Below are positions 1 through 7,485 of a DNA stretch of 64,000 nt, piece by piece (the stretch's first letter is position 1; every line of letters begins with the position of its first letter). This DNA is from Meishania litoralis (GTDB lineage Bacteria > Bacteroidota > Bacteroidia > Flavobacteriales > Flavobacteriaceae). Made by a program: the position numbers and the translations under genes. Below the pieces are notes generated by a model. That model saw only the letters and a list, made by a program, of their open reading frames with translations. It ran no database searches and was not told the DNA's origin. The DNA is taken from the NCBI RefSeq assembly GCF_042611095.1, contig NZ_JBHFPV010000001.1, positions 868,001-932,000 on the forward strand. The letters are read 5' to 3'.

Positions 1-129
1 AACCTCAGATGATTTAAGGTATCTTTTGAGTTTTCCAGTGGCTTGTTTGGATAATAATTTTTTAATGTCATCGAGCAATTCCATTTTGAATTCCCGAAGG
101 TCGTCTGTTGTAATAATACTTGTAGGCAT
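1..129 (-). CDS. Excisionase-like helix-turn-helix protein (3' part outside window)
   Basis: The ATG is at 129 and the frame stays open to position 1, giving the first 43 residues. The N-terminus begins MPTSIITTDDLREFKMELL and reaches RYLKSSEV at the edge. This is the usual lead into the MerR/HTH_17 fold of small Bacteroidota HTH proteins that sit beside rteC in integrative elements. In CTnDOT, proteins of this type (Xis2c/Xis2d) drive excision. Here it is the next gene downstream of the RteC-type gene, with ACCGTA-n-TACGGT dyads in between, so an excision role is inferred. The domain itself lies beyond the window, so a plain transcription regulator cannot be excluded. Confidence 0.75.
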   Translation of the reverse strand, partial: MPTSIITTDDLREFKMELLDDIKKLLSKQATGKLKRYLKSSEV

Positions 130-253
130 AATAGAACGGTTTTTAAAGTAAGAGACTATCGCATCGTTGTCAATTAATTTGATAGCCTCTGACCTGATTT
201 GACTTTCGTTCTACAAATTTGGATAGCTTTAATGGATTTTATTCCCCAGTACA

Positions 254-279
254 ACCGTACTACGGTCAAAATTTAACAT
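254..279. promoter_or_regulatory. Operator-like dyad ACCGTA-C-TACGGT (proximal copy)
   Basis: This is a perfect 6-bp inverted repeat around one base (254-266), followed five bases later by TTTAACAT (272-279). The same arrangement with identical spacing recurs at 393-418. It lies 125 bp upstream of the excisionase-like start codon. The loop is too short for an RNA hairpin, so this is a DNA-binding dyad. RteC of CTnDOT activates its excision operon from inverted half-sites upstream of xis2c, so the neighbouring RteC-type protein is the best candidate binder. Confidence 0.6.
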
Positions 280-366
280 TTTGAAATTTCAATTGTTTTA
301 ACAGTGTTTAAAGGTGCTTCCGTAACTAACAGACCTTGAAATTGTATCAAAATTTATGAAAAACAA

Positions 367-418
367 CTACGGAATACAATTACCGTAGGTCAACCGTAGT
401 ACGGTCTTTTTTTAACAT
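367..418. promoter_or_regulatory. Operator-like dyad cluster (distal copy)
   Basis: CTACGG (367-372) and CCGTAG (383-388) form an inverted pair with a 10-bp spacer. Directly after it comes ACCGTA-G-TACGGT (393-405) and, five bases on, TTTAACAT (411-418). It repeats the layout at 254-279. It sits just past the 3' end of the rteC-like gene, whose stop is at 452. Confidence 0.6.
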
Positions 419-451
419 ATAAAAAAAGGAACGAATGATAGCAACTAGCGA

Positions 452-1288
452 CTATTCCTCGCTTTTGTCCATTTCCGAAAGAAGGGAAGCTGTCAACTGG
501 TCGAGGAATAATGTTCGGCTATTTTTGCGATTTTTAATGTCCTGAAATGTTTTGTAGATTTCCTTTGGAGTAAAGTCGAATACTTCTTGCAAAATTTTAG
601 ATAATTTAATAATACTTAGACCCTTTTGTTTTGTCATTCCAGCAGCACTTAGCGAATATAGAAGTTCAACCCAATCTGTATTTGTGAATGGCCAAGGAAT
701 TTTTTCCGTAGGTTTTATATTCACACTATTTCCATTTACTCTATTTTTAATAGAATTTTTCTTTTGGTCCATATAGTTGATTAAAGATATATAAGCCTTG
801 AACTTTCCTAAAAGCATATCTCTCGGTGTACAAAAATCAGGGTCTTGAAAATAGAATTTGGAAGTAGTAATATGATAAATATCAAAATGCTCTCTGGTGT
901 AATAAGCTTTGTCAAAATGGGTTGCACCAGATTTAACGTATTGCCCGAAATCAAGATTATAAAGAAAAAAGCGATTTAATTTATTGATTTTCTTTTTTAC
1001 AAATTTTAATTGTGCAGCTCTGTCTGCTTTTGGGAATTGAATTTCAAAAGAATGAATTTCTGAGAAGTATATAAGCTTAACCAATGGCACTTGTTTTATT
1101 TTTTTGAAGAAGATTATTTCTTTCTCAACACTTTCAAAATCATTGGTCAGAATGTTTCTTTTGAAAGTACTAAGCAAGTTTCTGCTTAACTGAATAGAAC
1201 GATAGGATTGTTCCAAAATCGGTAGATTTTCGAGCCTTATCTCGTCTAATGCTACGAGAAGATTTTTGCCTAACGTTTCTAAATCCAT
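452..1288 (-). CDS. rteC: RteC-family excision regulator
   Basis: The 278-residue protein matches the usual length of RteC-domain proteins and has their character: Lys/Phe-rich helical N-terminal half, a central segment with YYTREHFDIYH, and a C-terminal winged-helix-like part starting near IPWPFTNTDWVELLYSL (about residue 200). In the Bacteroides element CTnDOT, RteC is the DNA-binding activator of the excision genes. Here the next gene downstream is an excisionase-like HTH gene, and dyads that could be its sites lie upstream of both genes. That predicts activation of excision and possibly autoregulation. There is no RteA/RteB two-component pair beside it. The upstream neighbour is instead a membrane LuxR-type regulator, which could take the input role. 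Confidence 0.8.
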   Translation of the reverse strand: MDLETLGKNLLVALDEIRLENLPILEQSYRSIQLSRNLLSTFKRNILTNDFESVEKEIIFFKKIKQVPLVKLIYFSEIHSFEIQFPKADRAAQLKFVKKKINKLNRFFLYNLDFGQYVKSGATHFDKAYYTREHFDIYHITTSKFYFQDPDFCTPRDMLLGKFKAYISLINYMDQKKNSIKNRVNGNSVNIKPTEKIPWPFTNTDWVELLYSLSAAGMTKQKGLSIIKLSKILQEVFDFTPKEIYKTFQDIKNRKNSRTLFLDQLTASLLSEMDKSEE

Positions 1289-1475
1289 TTGCAGCCATAA
1301 ATACAGTTAAGCCCAACAATATTGCGGGCAGTCTTAGTTTGGGTGGATTAGTTGTTGTTAGAGTTCTTTAGTTTGCGAATGCGCAGGACAGGTACTTTGT
1401 TAGCAGAACTTTTTACGACATGGGACATCTAAAGAACTATTGAAATGTAATAACATAATTTTGAAAGAAGCAAAT

Positions 1476-1520
1476 TTTATTCCGTAGATATCTACGGAAT
1501 AAACCGTATTTTCCTACGGT
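1476..1520. promoter_or_regulatory. 28-bp palindrome plus ACCGTA-N6-TACGGT dyad upstream of rteC
   Basis: Positions 1476-1503 form a perfect 28-bp palindrome centred on GATATC, containing CCGTAG and CTACGG. It is overlapped by ACCGTA (1503-1508), six bases, then TACGGT (1515-1520). The same half-sites occur downstream between rteC and the HTH gene. The site lies about 190-230 bp upstream of the rteC start and 26 bp past the luxR-type stop, so it could serve as an operator of the rteC promoter or, less likely, as a terminator for the gene before it, since no T-tract follows. Confidence 0.6.
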
Positions 1521-1545
1521 AATCGCTCTAGTATTAGGAACAACG

Positions 1546-2463
1546 CTACTTCGACTTTTTTCGGTATCGATTAATGAATTGTCTTCTATTTTTTACACCT
1601 GTTTTTTTATAGATGTTTGAAGCGTGTTTGGAGACGGTACTTTCAGCAATGAATAAATCCTTGGCTATTTGCTTATAACTAAGATTGCTCAGAATGGACA
1701 AGGTAATTTCTATTTCCCTTCTTGTCAAGTTTTCGTAAATAATTTTCGTATCTGCTGAGTGAATTGCTTGTTCTTTGCTCATAGCAAATACTTCGTACAT
1801 TTTGGTCTTGTTTTCTAAAAAATATAAATGTCTATCTATTTCTATAATGGATATGGCGTAAAAAGCTGTGTTCATAACTGTAAAAGTCAACCATTGAAAA
1901 TCCCCGATTAAGGTCAATATAGGTAACAATGCAATACTTGTCACACTAATCATCGATAATCTGTTACGACGTAGGATATATTCATTTGGATTGTTTGGAT
2001 GTGAAATTCTTTCATAAAACATTCCTAAGAACACAAAGGCAAGAATTGAAATAGGTATGGTAAAAAGTAACCTTGAAGAGTCCAAGGAATAAGTAAAGAA
2101 GTATGGGATTAAAAATAGTATAATAAAACTTCCAGAAGACAAAATCGCCAAATTTCTAATGGAAGAATTGTACTTTAATACTATGATATCATATTCTTTA
2201 TAGAGGTAGTAAACTATATAAACACATAAAGCTATGGCAACACCATAGGTTATGATATACTGAAGAATAAGAGGGCCAGGAAAATTCTTGATTGGCAAAA
2301 AACCACCGGTTAGATTATAAGTAATGAATAGTATACCCAAAGATAAAAATCGTTTATAACCACTTGAATCTTTTCTAGTTGAATAGTAGAGTGTAAACAA
2401 TACAATGACTGTATCTAATAAAAGATAGAAAAAAGTAGTCCAATGTATTGATGTTCCAAACAT
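1546..2463 (-). CDS. Membrane-bound LuxR-type transcriptional regulator
   Basis: This is a 305-residue protein with about seven hydrophobic segments (residues 8-220) followed by a LuxR/NarL-type helix-turn-helix (about 245-300, containing LTRREIEITLSI, LSYKQIAKDLFIAEST and VSKHASNIYKKTGV). The layout implies a regulator whose sensor is embedded in the inner membrane and whose DNA-binding domain is cytoplasmic. It is 9 bp downstream of the mini-asparaginase gene, so the two are probably co-transcribed. It lies directly upstream of rteC and could feed an environmental signal into excision or cargo control. The ligand is unknown and no kinase or receiver domain is present. Confidence 0.75.
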   Translation of the reverse strand: MFGTSIHWTTFFYLLLDTVIVLFTLYYSTRKDSSGYKRFLSLGILFITYNLTGGFLPIKNFPGPLILQYIITYGVAIALCVYIVYYLYKEYDIIVLKYNSSIRNLAILSSGSFIILFLIPYFFTYSLDSSRLLFTIPISILAFVFLGMFYERISHPNNPNEYILRRNRLSMISVTSIALLPILTLIGDFQWLTFTVMNTAFYAISIIEIDRHLYFLENKTKMYEVFAMSKEQAIHSADTKIIYENLTRREIEITLSILSNLSYKQIAKDLFIAESTVSKHASNIYKKTGVKNRRQFINRYRKKSK

Positions 2464-2472
2464 TTATCTTTT

Positions 2473-2958
2473 TCATCGCTGCTCAAATTTGTTGGTTTCT
2501 AAATTTTTTTTCACATTTCCCCAATGAAATATAGTACCGTTCATTGCTACATATACATCTGGTTTTAGAAATTGAACTGAGCATAAGGCGTAACCTAAAT
2601 TAAAAGGGGCATCTGTACCATTGGATGTGCCTAGAACAAATGAGCCAACCAAGACTATCGTTTTCTTTAGGTTAAGTTTTCCGATATATTTTGCGGTATC
2701 TTCCATAGTGAAAGTACCGTGGGTTAATATTATTTTTCTCGCGCTCGTAGCTTTGATTTTATCAACCAAAAGCCGGCGGTCATCATCTGTAATAAAGCGA
2801 CTATCTTTATTGAGGACATTTTCTATCGAATAGGAAAATGAAACATTTGCCGACTTAAAAAATTCCTCAATTGAGATTTTATTTTCTTGGGTCTGCTTAT
2901 TTTCTGTATCATAGTCCAGCCCCTCAATTGTACCGCCTGTTGTGATTATATGTATCAT
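2473..2958 (-). CDS. Short asparaginase-domain protein
   Basis: The 161-residue protein starts MIHIITTGGTIEG, the first active-site motif of L-asparaginases (nucleophile Thr in TTGGTIE). It also has LTHGTFTMEDTA, matching the second conserved motif (HGTDTxxxTA) with F replacing the usual D. Full asparaginases are about 330 residues. Only the N-terminal domain is present, and the C-terminal domain that completes the active site in the dimer is missing. Such single-domain proteins occur in many bacteria with unknown substrate. The D-to-F change in the second motif makes classical asparaginase activity doubtful. It is paired with the downstream LuxR-type gene. Confidence 0.75.
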   Translation of the reverse strand: MIHIITTGGTIEGLDYDTENKQTQENKISIEEFFKSANVSFSYSIENVLNKDSRFITDDDRRLLVDKIKATSARKIILTHGTFTMEDTAKYIGKLNLKKTIVLVGSFVLGTSNGTDAPFNLGYALCSVQFLKPDVYVAMNGTIFHWGNVKKNLETNKFEQR

Positions 2959-3043
2959 AAAATAGGACTTGTTGTGACCTATAAATATAATGGTTATTAT
3001 TTGTAATTAATTTTCATTCAGTCAATTGTGGCGGTCAGGAATT

Positions 3044-4990
3044 CTAAGATTCCTTCCATTTCATTCTCTGCAATCGTACCGCATTTAAAATGGCCAACAA
3101 AGCGACACCCACATCCGCAAAGACTGCTTCCCACATTGTAGCTAATCCACCTGCACCTAAAATCAGAACTATTGCTTTCACACCAAATGCCAAACCAATG
3201 TTCTGCCATACAATTCTTCTGGTAGAACGACCAATTTTAATTGCTCGTGCAATCTTGCTCGGTTGGTCGGTTTGGATGATGACATCCGCCGTTTCAATAG
3301 CAACATCACTACCTAAACCGCCCATTGCAATACCTACATCGCTTGCCGCAAGCACAGGTGCATCATTAATACCGTCGCCTACAAAGGCTACCTTTGTATT
3401 TGGTTGCTTTTTTAGTTCTTCTACTTCGTTCAGCTTATCTTCTGGTAGCAAGCCGCCCTTTGCCCAATCAATATTGAGTTCATTGGAAACCTGTTGTGTA
3501 ATGGAATCTTTATCGCCCGAAAGCATTATGATTTTTGATATACCTGCTTCCCTTATTTGCTTGATAGCTTGATGGGCATCTTCTTTAAATTTGTCAGCAA
3601 TCGTTACATAGCCTACAAATTTTCCGTTTATGGCAACCATCACAATGGATTCAACAACATTATCCGTTTCAGAAGGAACCTCTATGTTGTTTGAGGCCAT
3701 CAAAGCTTTATTACCGACCAACACCGTTTTTCCATTGACCGTTCCTTTTAGTCCCTTTCCGGCAACCTCTGAAACATCGGTCGCCTTATAATCCAAACCA
3801 TCCGCTTTATATTCCAGTATCGCTTTGGCAATGGGATGGGTGGATTGTTCTTCAACCGCCATCAGGTATTTCATAAACTCAGCTTCGTCAAATGTGATGG
3901 ACTTGATTTCCTTGATTTTAAAAACCCCTTTGGTAACGGTTCCGGTCTTGTCCATTACCACCGTATTTACCTTGGTCATTGCATCCAGAAAGGACGCGCC
4001 CTTGAATAGAATACCGTTGCGCGATGCTGCGCCTAATCCACCAAAATAGCCTAAAGGGATAGAAATAACCAATGCACAGGGGCAGGAAATCACTAGGAAT
4101 ATCAGGGCACGGTAGAGCCAATCCCTAAACACATAGTCGTCCACAAAAAAGTAAGGCAGGAAGGTCAGGCCAATGGCGAGGTACACAACGATTGGTGTAT
4201 ATATCCTTGCGAACTTCCGTATAAATAATTCTGTCTTTGATTTTCTTGCAGTCGCATTCTGTACCATATCCAAAATTCGGGCAATGGAACTGTCCTTAAA
4301 TTCTTTATTGGTTTCCACTTGAATGACACCATTGAGGTTGATGCTTCCTGCAAAAACTTTTTCGCCTTTTGCAATGGTGTCGGGTTTGCTTTCACCAGTT
4401 ATTGCAGCCGTATTCAACGATGCTTTTTCGGATAACAAAATGCCGTCCAAGGGAATTTTTTCGCCCACGCGTATCTGTATCTTTTCGCCAATCTCGACTG
4501 TTTCGGGGTTGACTACAACAAAATTCCTATCACGATAAACCACCGCTTCATCAGGTCGTGCGTCCAACAAAGCCTTAATGTTTCCTTTCGCACGATTAAC
4601 CGCTGCACTTTGGAACAGTTCACCCACGGCATAAAATAGCATTACTGCCACACCTTCGGGGTATTCGCCTATGGCAAATGCACCCAAAGTGGCAATAGAC
4701 ATCAGAAAAAATTCAGTAAAAAAATCGTCATTCTTAATACTGTTCCATCCTTCCTTGATAACGGGAAACCCAACTGGAATGTAAGCCACCAAGTACCAAA
4801 CGATTCTGACCCACCCCTTGAAAAATGGAAAGGCATCAAAATAATCAATGGCAATACCAACTATCAGCATCACAAAACTGAAAATTGCAGGTAGATAGGT
4901 TCTGAAACTAGATACTTGTTCAGGATTGCTGTGGTTATCCAGATGTTCCTTAGGGTTCAAATCGCGTAAGTTTACTTTTTTCTTTTTCAT
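3044..4990 (-). CDS. zntA: Zn/Cd/Pb-exporting P1B-type ATPase
   Basis: The 648-residue inner-membrane pump has all catalytic marks: TGE at 198-200, CPC at 303-305, phosphorylated Asp in DKTG (347-350), HP at 385-386 and GDGIND at 538-543. Late in the protein, FGVKAI (Lys near 605) and FADVGVA (Asp near 626) match the Lys/Asp pair that defines the Zn/Cd (ZntA) subgroup. It lacks an N-terminal HMA metal-binding domain. The gene before it, the CDF protein, instead begins with an HMA-like domain. It is the last gene of the run czcA-czcB-fur-CDF-zntA, 35 bp after the CDF gene, and would move divalent metal from cytoplasm to periplasm for the Czc system to take out. Confidence 0.93.
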   Translation of the reverse strand: MKKKKVNLRDLNPKEHLDNHSNPEQVSSFRTYLPAIFSFVMLIVGIAIDYFDAFPFFKGWVRIVWYLVAYIPVGFPVIKEGWNSIKNDDFFTEFFLMSIATLGAFAIGEYPEGVAVMLFYAVGELFQSAAVNRAKGNIKALLDARPDEAVVYRDRNFVVVNPETVEIGEKIQIRVGEKIPLDGILLSEKASLNTAAITGESKPDTIAKGEKVFAGSINLNGVIQVETNKEFKDSSIARILDMVQNATARKSKTELFIRKFARIYTPIVVYLAIGLTFLPYFFVDDYVFRDWLYRALIFLVISCPCALVISIPLGYFGGLGAASRNGILFKGASFLDAMTKVNTVVMDKTGTVTKGVFKIKEIKSITFDEAEFMKYLMAVEEQSTHPIAKAILEYKADGLDYKATDVSEVAGKGLKGTVNGKTVLVGNKALMASNNIEVPSETDNVVESIVMVAINGKFVGYVTIADKFKEDAHQAIKQIREAGISKIIMLSGDKDSITQQVSNELNIDWAKGGLLPEDKLNEVEELKKQPNTKVAFVGDGINDAPVLAASDVGIAMGGLGSDVAIETADVIIQTDQPSKIARAIKIGRSTRRIVWQNIGLAFGVKAIVLILGAGGLATMWEAVFADVGVALLAILNAVRLQRMKWKES

Positions 4991-5025
4991 TTATTTTTTA
5001 ATCACATTTGATGTCATTTCAAAAA

Positions 5026-5823
5026 CTACTTTGATAATTTGAGTATTCTCAGAGCGCCGCGCATTACAAATGCAAATACAATTCCGCCTATTGCCAAATC
5101 AGGCCATTTACTATCCAAAAAATAGACAAGTGCACCCGCAAGTATTACCCCGCCGTTGACTATGATGTCGTTGGAAGTAAAAATGGCGCTTGCCTGCATA
5201 TGAGCCTCTTTGCTATTGGTCTTGTTGATGAGCCAAAGCGATATCAAATTACCCGCTAATGCGAAAATTGAAACGATAATCATCCATTGAAACAGGGGTG
5301 TTTCGGTATTGCTAAAAAACCTTCTTAAGACCTCGGCAAACCCAAGCGTCGCCAACCCCATCTGAAAGTATCCGCTTAATTTTGCCACTTTCTTTTTTCT
5401 GGAAATGGCACCACCTACTGCAAAAAGGCTTAATGCATAAACGATGGAATCTGCCAGCATATCCAATGAATCTGCCACAAGACCCATTGAGTCTGATATC
5501 CAACCAGTAGTCATTTCTACTAAAAAAAAACCGAAATTAATACCCAAGACCCACCAAAGAATTCTTTTTTGTTTGGATTGGTCTTCCACTACTGGTGGTT
5601 CGGCCTCTGTAGTTCCCTCAAAGGAATCCCCAAGTTTTAAACTGGCTACAGATATTTGAATTTCTTCGATTCCATCCAGATGATATACTTCCAACTTTCT
5701 GTTGGGTATATCAAAGTCAAGATACTTGACTTGCTCAAAACCATCCAACTTCATCCGAATCATCTGCTCTTCCGATGGACAATCCATCTGACTTATTTTA
5801 AAAGTGCTTTTTTTCAAAATCAA
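5026..5823 (-). CDS. CDF-type cation transporter with N-terminal HMA-like domain
   Basis: This is a 265-residue protein. Residues 1-75 form an HMA-like ferredoxin fold containing KISQMDCPSEEQMIR, a motif found in several metal transporters. Residues 85-262 carry six hydrophobic segments of the cation diffusion facilitator fold, with acidic metal-site residues in DSLDMLADS (second segment) and a SNDII motif (fifth). The usual cytoplasmic C-terminal domain of CDF proteins is absent, so the N-terminal domain may replace it. The start is TTG at 5823. A second in-frame TTG lies two codons later. It sits between the fur-type and zntA-type genes and probably exports Zn, Co or Cd by proton exchange. 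Confidence 0.85.
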   Translation of the reverse strand: MILKKSTFKISQMDCPSEEQMIRMKLDGFEQVKYLDFDIPNRKLEVYHLDGIEEIQISVASLKLGDSFEGTTEAEPPVVEDQSKQKRILWWVLGINFGFFLVEMTTGWISDSMGLVADSLDMLADSIVYALSLFAVGGAISRKKKVAKLSGYFQMGLATLGFAEVLRRFFSNTETPLFQWMIIVSIFALAGNLISLWLINKTNSKEAHMQASAIFTSNDIIVNGGVILAGALVYFLDSKWPDLAIGGIVFAFVMRGALRILKLSK

Positions 5824-5840
5824 TCTAATTTGTTTGTATA

Positions 5841-6263
5841 TTAAAGTAAATTACTACTGCATTTTTCACATATTCCTGTAACCACGAGATTAACATCTTC
5901 TGCCAAATATCCATCCGGTAAATTAATTTGCGGAATTCTATGTTCGGTCAAACAAATAGTTTCATTACAATTGGAACAATGAAAATGTAAATGCAAATCT
6001 TGTTCTATTTCACAATTACAGCCTTCTTCACAAAGGGCGTATTTAGAGATTCCAGTTCCGTCATCTATTTGATGCACCACGTTTTTTTCCTCGAATGTTT
6101 TTAAGGAACGGTACAATGTGGTTCTATCCGCTTTTTCAAAAGCAGATTCAATATCTTTCAAAGCAACCGCACTATTCTTTTGTGCCATAAACTTGTAGAT
6201 AAGGATGCGCATCGCTGTCGGGCGTACCTTTTTTTCATTCAATAATTTTTCAATTTCACTCAT
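5841..6263 (-). CDS. Fur-family metal-responsive repressor
   Basis: The 140-residue length is right for Fur/Zur proteins. The N-terminal winged helix includes RPTAMRILIYKFM and DRTTLYRSLKTFEEKNVV. The His-rich segment HLHFHCSNCNETIC and the C-terminal CEKC provide two CxxC pairs for structural zinc. It is embedded in the divalent-metal operon, 17 bp before the CDF gene, so it probably senses Zn or a similar metal and controls the operon (inferred). The 28-bp palindrome upstream of czcA (11898-11925) is a candidate binding site. Whether it follows Fur, Zur or another specificity cannot be told from sequence. Confidence 0.9.
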   Translation of the reverse strand: MSEIEKLLNEKKVRPTAMRILIYKFMAQKNSAVALKDIESAFEKADRTTLYRSLKTFEEKNVVHQIDDGTGISKYALCEEGCNCEIEQDLHLHFHCSNCNETICLTEHRIPQINLPDGYLAEDVNLVVTGICEKCSSNLL

Positions 6264-6284
6264 ATGTTCGTTCTAATCTGTATG

Positions 6285-7484
6285 TTAGTCATCATCACCA
6301 AGTTCGCCTTTTTTCATTTCTGCGATTAAATAGTAGGCATTATTATATGCGTATTTTGTGTTCGCTTCTTGTTCGGTCAGAAAATCGATGGAAACCCACT
6401 CACCATCTTGAGTGCTCTTTGTTACTTCATAGGGCATAAAAGCCCAATTATCACCTTCTTTTTTAGCTGAAAACACAAAGAACCTATCACCGTTAGTAAC
6501 TATGGCACTTTCGGGGAGTGCCATAGCTTTGGAACCATCTATTTGAATGCGCCCTCGAATGTACATTCCTGGTATGAGGTTGCCTTCCTTGTTCTCGATT
6601 TCAGCGTGTACGTGTATTGCCTTGGGGTTTTGCTCAAAAGTCTTTCCTACGGAATATATTTCCGCAGTAAGTTCTTTACCCGGTATGGATTGGACGTTGA
6701 ACCGAACTTTCTGTCCTACTTTGACTTTGTAAACATCCTTTTCAAAAACCATCAAATCCGCGTGTACGTGATGGGTGTCCACGATTTCCATTAAATCGGT
6801 CTGTGGTTCTACATATTGCCCTGTTTTGATTTCTACTTTTTGAACAAATCCTTCAATGGGACTTCGTAATGCCACACGCTGGTAAATTGTGCCGTTTCTT
6901 AGCCCAGAAGCACTAATACTCAATTGCTTTAGTTGGGCTTCCAATCCGTTTACCATACTACGCGAGGCCTGATATTCCGCTTCGGCCTTTTGAAAATTGG
7001 CACCGCTTCCCACCCCTGCATCGTACAGCGTTTTTTGTCGCTCATATTCTTTTTTGAGAAATTCTCTATTGCTGTATGCATTGAGGTAATCCGTCTGTTT
7101 TTGTATGATGTTGGGGTGTGAGAGATAGGCGACTGTTTGCCCTTTGTTGACCTTATCGCCCTCGATAACCTCTATGGAAACCACATTGGCACCTACAACC
7201 GTTGTTATGGTGGCCTCGTTTTGTGGTGGCACTTCGAGTTGTCCGTTGGCTTCCACATAACCACTCATATTGCGCATATGCAAAGTATCCACTTTCATTT
7301 GCAGGGCGTTAAACTGCTTTTCCGTCAATAATACTTCTTCGACTTCGCCTTCGGAATGCCCTTCTTCCATTTCGGAATTTATTTCTGTGTTCTCTTTAGT
7401 TTCGCTTTTTGAATCGCCACAAGCGGTCAACCCTAAAAGTATTGCCAGTAGCCCGATAATTGTGTATTTGGATATATTTTTCAT
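6285..7484 (-). CDS. czcB: RND efflux periplasmic adaptor (CzcB type)
   Basis: This membrane-fusion protein of about 400 residues links the inner-membrane pump to the outer-membrane channel. It has a lipoprotein signal ending LLGLTACGDS, a His/Glu-rich stretch (SEMEEGHSEGE), then a barrel-sandwich and coiled-coil hairpin (ANGQLEVPPQNEA through GQTVAYLSHP and RSPIEGFVQKVEI). I chose the ATG at 7484, which puts the signal peptide at the N-terminus and leaves one base after the czcA-C stop. An ATG at 7511 would add nine residues and overlap that gene. It lies directly downstream of the fused czcA-czcC and forms the third component of that pump. Confidence 0.92.
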   Translation of the reverse strand: MKNISKYTIIGLLAILLGLTACGDSKSETKENTEINSEMEEGHSEGEVEEVLLTEKQFNALQMKVDTLHMRNMSGYVEANGQLEVPPQNEATITTVVGANVVSIEVIEGDKVNKGQTVAYLSHPNIIQKQTDYLNAYSNREFLKKEYERQKTLYDAGVGSGANFQKAEAEYQASRSMVNGLEAQLKQLSISASGLRNGTIYQRVALRSPIEGFVQKVEIKTGQYVEPQTDLMEIVDTHHVHADLMVFEKDVYKVKVGQKVRFNVQSIPGKELTAEIYSVGKTFEQNPKAIHVHAEIENKEGNLIPGMYIRGRIQIDGSKAMALPESAIVTNGDRFFVFSAKKEGDNWAFMPYEVTKSTQDGEWVSIDFLTEQEANTKYAYNNAYYLIAEMKKGELGDDD

Positions 7485-7485
7485 T

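Larger units (their letters stand above)
130..451. other. 322-bp intergenic control region between rteC-like and excisionase-like genes
   Basis: No gene is seen here. The stretch holds two copies of a 13-bp dyad (254-266 and 393-405), an extra inverted pair CTACGG...CCGTAG (367-372, 383-388) and a single half-site (320-324). It should contain the promoter of the minus-strand HTH gene starting at 129. I could not place a clean -7/-33 pair. Confidence 0.7.

Noticed and set aside
3090..3572. Plus-strand open frame of 160 codons opposite the ZntA-type gene
   Set aside because: It is the antisense shadow of a clearly coding P-type ATPase; composition is low-complexity Ser/Ala/Pro with no domain.
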